Assembly (NCBI GenBank): GCA_964408175.1
Contig: CAYOYL010000032.1
Coordinates: 1 to 32,778 of the forward strand
DNA: 32,778 nucleotides
Direction: 5' to 3'
Source: JAFGKM01 sp964408175
GTDB taxonomy: Bacteria; Ratteibacteria; UBA8468; B48-G9; JAFGKM01
Shown here: one piece after another, positions 24,130 through 31,101 of the stretch
How the letters are laid out: the number at the start of each line of letters is the position of its first letter
Numbering within the stretch: position 1 is the first letter of the stretch
Notes under the pieces: model-generated
Told to the model about the DNA's origin: nothing
The model's input: the letters and a program-made list of their open reading frames with translations, nothing else
Databases searched by the model: none
Program-made: the position numbers and the translations under genes

Positions 24130-26486
24130 TTTGGTATTAATAACTCTATCTGGGCTTCTTTGCCTTCAGGGACAACGGGGATTAAAGTTCCTCTTACAGG
24201 CTTGCCATCTACCTTTAACCTTTCTTCTTTAACCGTACCCCTTTTTACGGATATGTCATAGAGGGCCTTTCTGTATATCCTTTTTGCCCTGAAGCCCTCC
24301 CATTCCGAAGGTATGCAGGGTTTTAGAGTAAGCCCGTTAAGGGTGGGTCTTATCCCGAGGATATGCTGTGTGGCAACGATATACATCCAGTTGACGGAGC
24401 CCGTTAACCAGCTGAGGTTTGCCATCCCTTTACGGATGTCAGGTTCTGCCACAATGTGTGAGGAATACATATAGGGTTCATTCAGGTAGATATCAGGCCC
24501 TATTTCTTCGGATATTATTGGAGGGGCAATCTTTCTGTAGTATTCGTATGCAATATCTCCCCGACCCAGAAACGTTTCAGCCATTATCGCCCAGCAGTTT
24601 GCCTGCACAAAAACGCCGCCGTTTTCTCCCAGCCCCGGCCCGTTTGATACCAGAGGGTCTTCAGGTTCAGGTATGCCTGTATAAGGAGGTGTGAGGAACC
24701 TTATCCCGTAAGAGGTGTTCAGATACTCCCTCATTTTATTCATACACAGAACTGCCCGTTCTTCCGGAGCCGTGCCTGATATAACTGCCCATGCCTGAGT
24801 ATTTATGTAAATCTTGTTTTCCCTTCTTTTTCTGCTGCCGAGAGGAACCTTATCCCCCGTGAAAAGGACCTGTCTGTACCACTCTCCATCCCATGCGGCC
24901 GTATTGAGAGTGAGGGTATAATTTTTCAGTTGTCGGTCTATCCATGATGCATCTTCGCTTTTACCGCATTTATTGCATATTTCTTTCATCTGTCTTGCGG
25001 CATAACACCAGTTCTGAGTAGTCATAACACTCTCTGCACCTTCCTCTTTGAAGAGTTCAAGATGGTCGTCCCAATCCCTCCCTTTCAGCAGAGGTAGTCC
25101 GTTCGGACCGCTGTCCCTTACAATCTGTTTTAGCCCTGCCATAAGATGGTTGTATACAGTATCTTCTCCCTTGTCCATATAAGGAATCTTTTTGTTGAGA
25201 AAATTCAGGTCTCCCGTTTCCCCGAGGTAAAGATATACCGTTATAGGGGGCCATACAGAGTTGTCGCATCTTTGTGCCCCTGAGGAAGCAGGTTTTTCTT
25301 TGTCTCCGGGAAGAAATCTGTCAATAGCGCTTCCGTCTGCTCTCTGGTGGGCAAGGAGCAGTTCTGTCCTTTCCCTCGCTGTATCAGAATGCAGCGTGCA
25401 CATAGACATATTGTTCTGCATTGCATCCCTGAACCTTATCCCTGTTGCGAAGCCGGGGAGTTCCGTAGATATGTCGCGGTCCCTGAAAAACGTAGCGTAT
25501 GAACCATAAGGGTTCCATATATTGACCATATTTCTTATCTCTCCGTCAGGTATGTCAGTTTTGAGTATGGAAAGGATACTATCCCAGAAATCGCAGGTTT
25601 TTTTATACCCCTCGTTTGCGGACTGAGGGTCCTGGTATTTTTCCGCGAGCATCTCTGCATCCTCCCATTTTTTACCGGCTCCCAGTGTCCATATAATCCT
25701 TTTCTCCTCGCCGGGGGCAAGTTCAATGTGGTATCCAAGACTTGCTATCCCCACCCCTCCTCCAGGCAGTTGCGAATCTGAAAGTGTCCCTTTTTCTATT
25801 GATTCCGGGTTGGATGTATCTCTTCCTCTTCCAATGAACCTCTGCCTGTCGCATTCAAAACAGTCCGGTTTTGGAGTAGAGGTGAGAAAAACAGGGTTTG
25901 TATTCTCTGCTTCGTGTACGAAGTAGTAGTATTTAATAATGTTTTTTTCCCTGTTGTAAAGGAATCTTATCTGGTTACGCAGTACAATCCATCCGACAAC
26001 CTCCTTGTAATATTCAAACAGGCTGAATTCCAGATAGTTGGATATAAAAAGTTTTGTTTTATACCTGTCTGTATTTTTTACCCTCAGGTCAAATACCATG
26101 ACATCCTCGTCCTGCGGGACAAAAAATGTCAGTTCACTCTTAATCCCCTTATGCCGGGCAAGAAATTTTGTATATCCCATTCCATGTCTGCATTCCCAGA
26201 AGTTGAGAGGGGTCTGGCATGGCTGGAATGATGGATTCCAGTATGTCCCGTCTTCCTCTCTTATGTATATATAAAAACCCGGCCTGTCTTCAGGAAGGAC
26301 CATAAAGTTATATCTGGATATTCTTCCACTGACAGGCTGGTGATACCATGCAAGACCTCCTGCCCCCTGGCTGATAAATGCACCCATCCTTGAATTTGTG
26401 AGGTAATTTATCCAAGGCCTTGGAGGTAGGGGGTCTGTTATGACATATTCTTTTTTCTCCTCATCAAAATACCCGTATTTTCCCAT
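24126..26486 (-). CDS. GH94-type glycoside phosphorylase (cellobiose/chitobiose phosphorylase family)
   Basis: 786 residues, close to the usual GH94 length, no signal peptide. The N-terminal super-sandwich domain opens with SRMGAFISQGAGGLAWYHQP. The (alpha/alpha)6 barrel holds GIRFRDAMQ (350s), DNSVWPPITVYLYLGETGD, and KGRDWDDHLELF, where D474 matches the catalytic Asp of the DWND motif. Late motifs NGGVFVQANCWAIMAE, PYMYSSHIV and GMANLSWLTGSVNWMY are typical of the family, ending LKPCIPSEWEGF. GH94 enzymes cleave beta-linked disaccharides with phosphate, giving a sugar 1-phosphate. Whether it prefers cellobiose-, laminaribiose- or chitobiose-type substrates is open; the divergent deacetylase and NagB-like genes favour an amino-sugar substrate. 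Ribosome site GAGGGAG near 26493-26499. Confidence 0.85.
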   Translation of the reverse strand: MGKYGYFDEEKKEYVITDPLPPRPWINYLTNSRMGAFISQGAGGLAWYHQPVSGRISRYNFMVLPEDRPGFYIYIREEDGTYWNPSFQPCQTPLNFWECRHGMGYTKFLARHKGIKSELTFFVPQDEDVMVFDLRVKNTDRYKTKLFISNYLEFSLFEYYKEVVGWIVLRNQIRFLYNREKNIIKYYYFVHEAENTNPVFLTSTPKPDCFECDRQRFIGRGRDTSNPESIEKGTLSDSQLPGGGVGIASLGYHIELAPGEEKRIIWTLGAGKKWEDAEMLAEKYQDPQSANEGYKKTCDFWDSILSILKTDIPDGEIRNMVNIWNPYGSYATFFRDRDISTELPGFATGIRFRDAMQNNMSMCTLHSDTARERTELLLAHQRADGSAIDRFLPGDKEKPASSGAQRCDNSVWPPITVYLYLGETGDLNFLNKKIPYMDKGEDTVYNHLMAGLKQIVRDSGPNGLPLLKGRDWDDHLELFKEEGAESVMTTQNWCYAARQMKEICNKCGKSEDASWIDRQLKNYTLTLNTAAWDGEWYRQVLFTGDKVPLGSRKRRENKIYINTQAWAVISGTAPEERAVLCMNKMREYLNTSYGIRFLTPPYTGIPEPEDPLVSNGPGLGENGGVFVQANCWAIMAETFLGRGDIAYEYYRKIAPPIISEEIGPDIYLNEPYMYSSHIVAEPDIRKGMANLSWLTGSVNWMYIVATQHILGIRPTLNGLTLKPCIPSEWEGFRAKRIYRKALYDISVKRGTVKEERLKVDGKPVRGTLIPVVPEGKEAQIELLIPN

Positions 26487-26543
26487 TGTGCTCCCTCTGC
26501 ATTTTCAGGTGACCGCGATTTACATCCTGTTAATCTTTAACAA

Positions 26544-26572
26544 ATAGTATCTCTTTTCGTTCCGGTTGTAAA
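26544..26572 (-). promoter_or_regulatory. Promoter of the GH94-type gene
   Basis: On the minus strand TTTACA (26567-26572), a 17-base spacer and TACTAT (26544-26549), with a predicted leader of about 50 bases to the ATG at 26486. It is divergent to the promoter at 26648-26675; the 252-bp shared spacer would allow common control of the phosphorylase and the deacetylase operon. Confidence 0.5.
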
Positions 26573-26647
26573 TACTGCGGCACTGATTTAGCCTCAGGCT
26601 GAGTGCTGCGTAAACATGAAAAAGTAGCCTGTCCCCTTTTTGCCATA

Positions 26648-26675
26648 TTGACAATATTCGTATACATTTTATACT
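26648..26675 (+). promoter_or_regulatory. Promoter of the PIG-L/NagB-like/Gfo-Idh operon
   Basis: TTGACA (26648-26653), a 16-base spacer and TATACT (26670-26675). The leader is about 55 bases, with GAGGAGAG at 26725-26732 before the ATG at 26739. Confidence 0.7.
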
Positions 26676-26738
26676 ATTCTAAGTCTAAAACGGGACGGAG
26701 TAAAAAAAACATTAACAAGGTTTTGAGGAGAGATTGTT

Positions 26739-27443
26739 ATGAAGACAGTGCTGGGAGTGGGGGCTCATCCTGATGACCTGGAGATTTTTTGCGGTGGAAC
26801 TCTGGCAAGGTACAGTCAGCAGGGCTGGAGGGTTATAATGGTCTCAGTTTGTTCTGGAGATAAGGGAGGGAAACCTGAGAGAAATGTTGGTACGGCAGAG
26901 ATAAGAAGAGAAGAAGCAAAAAGGTCCGCAAAGGTTATAGGTGCACAGTCTGTTATTCTCGGTTTTCCGGATAGCGAAATCACCGTAGGTATGAAACTCA
27001 GGAATGCAGTGGTTGATTTAATAAGAAGAGTAAGACCTGATGTCGTCATTACCCATCTCCCCGGTGATTATCATTCCGACCATAAAGTGGTTGCAGAAGA
27101 GGTGACTGATAGTACCTACATTTCAAGTTCAATGGGATTTAAAACAGCGCATAAACCTGTTAATTTGATACCTGTTGTCTACTATATGGATACACTTGCG
27201 GGGATTGGTTTTGTCCCTACGGAATATGTTGACATCACGGGAACTATGGATAAGAAACTGCAGATGTTGAAAGAACATAAAAGCCAGTTCATCAACCTTG
27301 AGAAGAGAGGGGGTCTGGATATGATAGAGATTGTGAAGGATACAGCGAAGTTTCGTGGTTGGCAGTCAGGTGTGAGGTATGCGGAAGGTTTTCAGGTCTG
27401 TCCCCGCTGGCCAAATCTGAAGACAGGGAGGGTTTTACCATGA
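26739..27443 (+). CDS. PIG-L (LmbE/BshB-like) N-deacetylase
   Basis: 234 residues, the usual length. The zinc motif AHPDD (H10-P-D-D13) lies at the N-terminus and the second zinc-binding motif is H112-S-D114-H115. Both are intact, as is the late YAEGF motif. Family members remove N-acetyl groups from GlcNAc-type sugars (PIG-L, MshB, BshB, chitin-derived diacetylchitobiose deacetylase). Its stop overlaps the start of the NagB-like gene (ATGA at 27440-27443), a tight coupling that strongly suggests sequential steps: deacetylation followed by deamination or isomerisation. No signal peptide, hence a cytoplasmic enzyme. First gene of a plus-strand operon. Confidence 0.9.
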   Translation: MKTVLGVGAHPDDLEIFCGGTLARYSQQGWRVIMVSVCSGDKGGKPERNVGTAEIRREEAKRSAKVIGAQSVILGFPDSEITVGMKLRNAVVDLIRRVRPDVVITHLPGDYHSDHKVVAEEVTDSTYISSSMGFKTAHKPVNLIPVVYYMDTLAGIGFVPTEYVDITGTMDKKLQMLKEHKSQFINLEKRGGLDMIEIVKDTAKFRGWQSGVRYAEGFQVCPRWPNLKTGRVLP

Positions 27444-28282
27444 GCAGAAGAGAGGAGATAAGAATGTTGCTGCAAATCTCTCCGGAAGATGTGGTCAAAA
27501 AATCTGGAGACAGGCTTGTTGTGCTTAAAAACCTTGATGAACTTCACAGGGAATTTGCAGAAAGGATTGCGTCCGAGATAGAGAATAATAACGGCAGGTC
27601 AATGCCGACCAGACTTATCTTGCCTGTAGGTCCGACAGGCCAGTATCCTCTTCTGGCTGAGATAATCGGGAAAAGAAAGATTTCCCTCGGAAACAGTCAC
27701 CTGTTCTTTATGGATGAGTACTGCGATGATAGCGGGAATGTATTAACGCCGGAACATCCTTTAAGTTTCAAGGGTGTGATGGAATCTCTCTTCTTCAGCA
27801 GGATTTCAGGCGCCGGGTTAAAAAAGGAGAACGTTTTTTTCCCCGACCAGTTCAACATACAGAATCTGAAAGGGATAATAGAAGAAAGAGGCGGGATAGA
27901 TACCTGTTATGCAGGTCTGGGGATTACAGGGCACCTTGCCTTCAATGAACCGGAGCCAGACATTAAAGATAGCGAGCCGAGGATGGTTTATTTACATCCT
28001 GCAACCCTGACCATTAATGCAATAAGGTCTCATGTGGGCGGCAACCTTGCATGTTACCCGAGGAAGGCATATACACTGGGGATGCGTCAGATTTTAAGCG
28101 CGGGAAGGATTGTTATTTACTGCCGCAACGACATACCCGGGATTGACTGGGCGAACACTGTTTTGAGAATGGCTCTTTTCGGTGCCCCGGGGGATGACTG
28201 TCCTGTAACATATATTAGGGACAAAGACTACACTATCATTACGACTGAGGAGACACTTCAGTCTCCGAAATATGTTCTTTAA
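27440..28282 (+). CDS. Glucosamine-6-phosphate deaminase-like protein (NagB family)
   Basis: 280 residues from ATG 27440, chosen over an upstream in-frame ATG at 27359 because it has GGGAGGG at 27426-27432 and forms a four-base ATGA overlap with the PIG-L stop. NagB landmarks: LPVGPTGQYPLL (sugar-phosphate loop), FFMDEYC with D92 (the NagB Asp72 position), AGLGITGHLAFNEPEP with H165 and E170 (His143, Glu148), SHVGGN, and YTLGMRQILSAGRIVI. NagB converts GlcN6P to Fru6P and ammonia. Here Thr163 replaces the Asp141 of the DGHIAFNE motif, so either the base is supplied otherwise or the reaction differs. With the deacetylase before it, an amino-sugar substrate is likely; the true one is inference. 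Confidence 0.8.
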   Translation: MSRREEIRMLLQISPEDVVKKSGDRLVVLKNLDELHREFAERIASEIENNNGRSMPTRLILPVGPTGQYPLLAEIIGKRKISLGNSHLFFMDEYCDDSGNVLTPEHPLSFKGVMESLFFSRISGAGLKKENVFFPDQFNIQNLKGIIEERGGIDTCYAGLGITGHLAFNEPEPDIKDSEPRMVYLHPATLTINAIRSHVGGNLACYPRKAYTLGMRQILSAGRIVIYCRNDIPGIDWANTVLRMALFGAPGDDCPVTYIRDKDYTIITTEETLQSPKYVL

Positions 28283-28335
28283 AATAACAGAGACATTCAT
28301 AGGTCATTTCTCAAAGAATGGAAAAGGGAGAGTAA

Positions 28336-29418
28336 ATGGACAAGATAAAGGTGGGATTTATAGGAACAGGGATGATGGGCAGGAACCATATAAAAACCGT
28401 TGCGGAACAGTACAAAGATGTTGCGGAGATAACCGGTATTTGTGACACATCTTCTGAAGAACTATCCCTTGCAAGGAAAGAATCTCCATCAGGGGTCAGT
28501 TGTTTTTCTGACTATAGAGAGATAATAAAAGACAAGAGGATTCAGGCGGTGTTTATCTCACTGCCGAATTTTCTTCATTCGCAGGTGACAATAGATGCTT
28601 TGAAGGCAGGTAAAGACGTATTCTGTGAAAAACCTGTCGCAACGAAGGCGGAAGATATATACAGAATGCTTGAGGCAAAGGAGAAGGCCGGACGCATCTT
28701 AATGATAGGCCTTGAATTAAGATATTCCGATTATTATGCGAGGATAAAGGGTCTGATAGAAGAAGGTGTCATAGGAAGGCCTGTAATGGCATGGTGCAAG
28801 GAGTTCAGGGGACCGTTCCTTCCCAAGATAGACAACTGGATACAGCATAGGGATAAGTCAGGCGGCGCTATGGTGGACAAGAACTCCCATCACTTTGACC
28901 TGATGACATGGTATCTTAATGCCATGCCGCTGAAGGTTGTTGCCTTCGGCGGTAAAAATGTGGTAAACGTGCTGGGAAAGGATGACGTTGAGGACAATGC
29001 CTTTGTTACAGTTGAATATGAGGGTGGTCTCAGGGCTTCTCTGTCTCTCTGCATGTTTGCTCCCTCTACTGCAGATAACTGTCTGGAGATAGGACTGATA
29101 GGAGATAAAGGACGGTTGGAAACTGAAGAAAAAGATAATCTCCTGCATCTGTGGTCAAGGGAAAAACCTGAAGATATCAGATGGAATGGCAGAATGCCGA
29201 GGTTTGTAAAAAAGAGTGAACATACAGTATATAAGGTTTCCGGACTGGAAGAGGAGGGCGGACATTCAGGTTTTCTGCAGGAGCATAAGGTTTTTTTTGA
29301 TGCGGTCTCTGGAAAAGGAGAACCTCTTACAAGCATACAGAATGTGCTCTACAGCACCCTTATACCCATTGCGGCGGAAGAGTCAATAAGAACAGGGGAG
29401 GTAGTAGAGATAAGATGA
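28336..29418 (+). CDS. Gfo/Idh/MocA-family NAD(P)-dependent sugar oxidoreductase
   Basis: 360 residues. An N-terminal Rossmann domain (KVGFIGTGMMGRNHI, GxGxxG type) is followed by CEKPVATKAED, the EKP motif whose Lys is catalytic, and by the C-terminal alpha/beta domain containing KSGGAMVDKNSHHFDLMTWYL, where the D-x3-H-x2-D pattern usually gives the second catalytic group. The family oxidises or epimerises sugars, inositols and amino sugars. Ribosome site GGGAGAG ends 4 bases before the ATG. It lies 53 bp after the NagB-like gene in the same operon and shares a four-base ATGA overlap with a tiny membrane ORF at its 3' end. Substrate is not readable. Confidence 0.9.
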   Translation: MDKIKVGFIGTGMMGRNHIKTVAEQYKDVAEITGICDTSSEELSLARKESPSGVSCFSDYREIIKDKRIQAVFISLPNFLHSQVTIDALKAGKDVFCEKPVATKAEDIYRMLEAKEKAGRILMIGLELRYSDYYARIKGLIEEGVIGRPVMAWCKEFRGPFLPKIDNWIQHRDKSGGAMVDKNSHHFDLMTWYLNAMPLKVVAFGGKNVVNVLGKDDVEDNAFVTVEYEGGLRASLSLCMFAPSTADNCLEIGLIGDKGRLETEEKDNLLHLWSREKPEDIRWNGRMPRFVKKSEHTVYKVSGLEEEGGHSGFLQEHKVFFDAVSGKGEPLTSIQNVLYSTLIPIAAEESIRTGEVVEIR

Positions 29419-29516
29419 TGAAAAAATCTTTTTCTTTGCTGTTCACCATGATTCCCTGTGCCGGGATGTTCATACAGTCTTTCGTCATCTTTGCTGGTTC
29501 TCTTTTTATTCGGTAA
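29415..29516 (+). CDS. 33-residue hydrophobic ORF between the dehydrogenase and permease genes
   Basis: ATG 29415 overlaps the Gfo/Idh stop (TGA 29416-29418), with a G-rich stretch GGGGAGG about 12 bases upstream. It codes two Lys, then an almost continuous hydrophobic stretch (SFSLLFTMIPCAGMFIQSF, VIFAGSLFIR) and stops at 29514-29516, 7 bases before the permease ATG. Such nesting fits a coupling peptide that carries ribosomes to the permease, or a real one-TM small protein. It is short enough that chance is a serious alternative. Confidence 0.35.
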   Translation: MMKKSFSLLFTMIPCAGMFIQSFVIFAGSLFIR

Positions 29517-29523
29517 ACTGAAA

Positions 29524-30246
29524 ATGGCATATGTGATTTTTTTTCTCGCACTCTTTATTCAGGCTCTCGGGGGGTTTGGCGGTGGACTTTTCGCTGTTCC
29601 ACTTCTGACGATGTTTTATGAGCCGAGGTTTATAGTACCCTCCTTTGCAATTATCGTTTGTCTGTCAAATCTGATAATACTTTATGAGGTGCGTGCAAAG
29701 GTACGGTGGGAAAAGATATCCATAATAATAATCGGCTCGTTTATCAGTTTACCTGTAGGTGTATTCACTTTGAAGTATATTAACCAGGATATCATACGCC
29801 TTTTGATATCCATTGTAACGTTTGTGCTCGGTATCCTTTTCCTTTTCGGGTTCAAACCAAAAATCAGGGAGACCAGAACGACATTTTTCACCGCCGGCAT
29901 TATAAGTGGTTTCCTTTCAGGTACAGCAGCAATGGGAGGTCCCCCTCTTATCTTCCTTATGATGGCCCTCGGGTTTAAAAAGGATACCTTCAGGGCTGTG
30001 CTGATAGGTTTTTTTGTCTTAAATGGAGTTATAGGTAACTCACTCTATTTTATCAACGGCCTTTTCAACCCGCTCAACCTTAAGATAGTGCTGTTGGGTA
30101 TCTTACCATCTTTGGCAGGAGCAGTACTCGGCATCAGGGTGAAAAACACCCTGCCGGAGGAGAAATTTGCCAGAGTTACAGTTATCCTTGTGGTACTGAT
30201 AGGAATAATAGGTACAGCCCGTGCCGTCTCTCTTCTGTCAGGTTAG
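29524..30246 (+). CDS. TauE/SafE-family membrane permease
   Basis: 240 residues with about eight membrane segments in two pseudo-repeats. The first repeat has FIQALGGFGGGLFAVPLL near the N-terminus, the second has AGIISGFLSGTAAMGGPPLIFLMMA (about 120-145); both are family signatures of sulfite/organosulfonate or organic-anion exporters (PF01925). The ATG at 29524 is preferred to an upstream GTG at 29458 because the protein then begins with TM1 and matches the usual length; its Shine-Dalgarno is weak, suggesting coupling to the preceding small ORF. Last gene of the operon, ending 5 bp before the converging creatininase gene stops. It might move an acidic product such as acetate or a sugar acid; this is inference. 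Confidence 0.85.
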   Translation: MAYVIFFLALFIQALGGFGGGLFAVPLLTMFYEPRFIVPSFAIIVCLSNLIILYEVRAKVRWEKISIIIIGSFISLPVGVFTLKYINQDIIRLLISIVTFVLGILFLFGFKPKIRETRTTFFTAGIISGFLSGTAAMGGPPLIFLMMALGFKKDTFRAVLIGFFVLNGVIGNSLYFINGLFNPLNLKIVLLGILPSLAGAVLGIRVKNTLPEEKFARVTVILVVLIGIIGTARAVSLLSG

Positions 30247-30251
30247 TTGTA

Positions 30252-30992
30252 TTATGCCTTCAGGATTTCCTTCATTTTTTTCAGTATGAGTTCTTTAGCG
30301 GCATTCCCATATTCAAGGGAGGCATCTTTTGCACTTGCACTGTACCACTTTTCCCCCGAAAACCTTTTCATATCAACGCCTTCAGGACAGAATGCGAGCA
30401 TCAGCGAGGTCTCCTGCTTACCTGCATGGTCTATGGGAAACTTTTTCTGCGTCTCGGTATCCATAAAGGGGTGCACCTTAATCCAGTTAAACGGGTCTGA
30501 GCCCTCCGCATGCATTGAGTAATAGTCTTTCATGCTGTCATTGCCCCACCATCCCTCGCCCCATTTATCCTCAATGTATTCAAAGATGGACTCCCGTGCC
30601 GCTAACCTGAAAGCAAGGTCTGTGGGCATCCCGGAGACAAAGTTTTCGCTCTGGTGGTGTATGAAGATATGGATATTTTTCATCCCTATCCTGAGTAAAC
30701 CCTTGAAAAGGTCTTTTGCAAAGAGGTGAAGTGTCTGTCCCGGCACCTGTACCGTTCCATAGTTTTCAGGCGGCTCTACTGCGTAACTGCCTGCTCCATA
30801 ATAAAAAGGAGGCAGTATTATAACGTCCATCTCCTTTTCTATAATTTCCAGAGCCCTGACAATCAAAAGCGTGTCAACCCCGAATACTGCATGTTCAGAA
30901 TGATACTCCAGTACCCCAACAGGGAGTACCGCAGGTGTATTTTTCTTGATAGATTCTCTCAACTCTTCCGCAAAGAGCATCTCATATCTCAT
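30252..30992 (-). CDS. Creatininase-family amidohydrolase-like protein
   Basis: 246 residues from ATG 30990-30992. This start is preferred over an ATG at 31022 because that one lies inside a dispersed repeat, whereas GGGGAGGGGG (30998-31007) sits 5 bases before 30992. Family motifs: LPVGVLEYHSEHAVFGVD, giving E29, H31 and D40 as metal ligands; then IFIHHQSENF, where creatininase has N-G-H-Y-E-N, so E116 is kept but Q114 stands where the ligand His is expected (H112/H113 lie just before); and later HAGKQETSLMLAF. The family includes creatininase, the formamide hydrolase ArfB and MftE-like peptidases. Its neighbour is a creatinase-fold protein. A cyclic amide substrate is possible but unproven. 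Confidence 0.8.
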   Translation of the reverse strand: MRYEMLFAEELRESIKKNTPAVLPVGVLEYHSEHAVFGVDTLLIVRALEIIEKEMDVIILPPFYYGAGSYAVEPPENYGTVQVPGQTLHLFAKDLFKGLLRIGMKNIHIFIHHQSENFVSGMPTDLAFRLAARESIFEYIEDKWGEGWWGNDSMKDYYSMHAEGSDPFNWIKVHPFMDTETQKKFPIDHAGKQETSLMLAFCPEGVDMKRFSGEKWYSASAKDASLEYGNAAKELILKKMKEILKA

Positions 30993-31017
30993 CTTATCCC
31001 CCTCCCCGCCGTCTTTT

Positions 31018-31088
31018 GTCATTGCGAGCGTTTTTTGCGAAGCAATCTCAATTAAATTGCCACGCGAATAATCGGGGTTCGCAATAAC
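31018..31088. repeat. Dispersed imperfect palindrome of the ATTGCGA...GCGAAGCAATCTC type
   Basis: ATTGCGA at 31021-31027 is matched by TCGCAAT at 31079-31085; internally GCGAAGCAATCTC and GATTGCCACGC-like arms are present. This pattern is familiar as a common intergenic palindromic repeat in many bacterial genomes, usually in high copy number. It separates the M24 gene from the creatininase gene, which would otherwise be one transcript. Confidence 0.7.
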
Positions 31089-31101
31089 AACAAACGAGAA
31101 A

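Noticed and set aside
27359..27439. An 81-base N-terminal extension of the NagB-like protein
   Set aside because: It would overlap the coding sequence of the deacetylase's C-terminus in another frame; the ATG at 27440 has a good ribosome site and the common ATGA overlap.
30993..31022. A ten-residue N-terminal extension of the creatininase-family protein
   Set aside because: The upstream ATG lies in the edge of a dispersed repeat, and the inner ATG has a near-perfect Shine-Dalgarno at the right distance.
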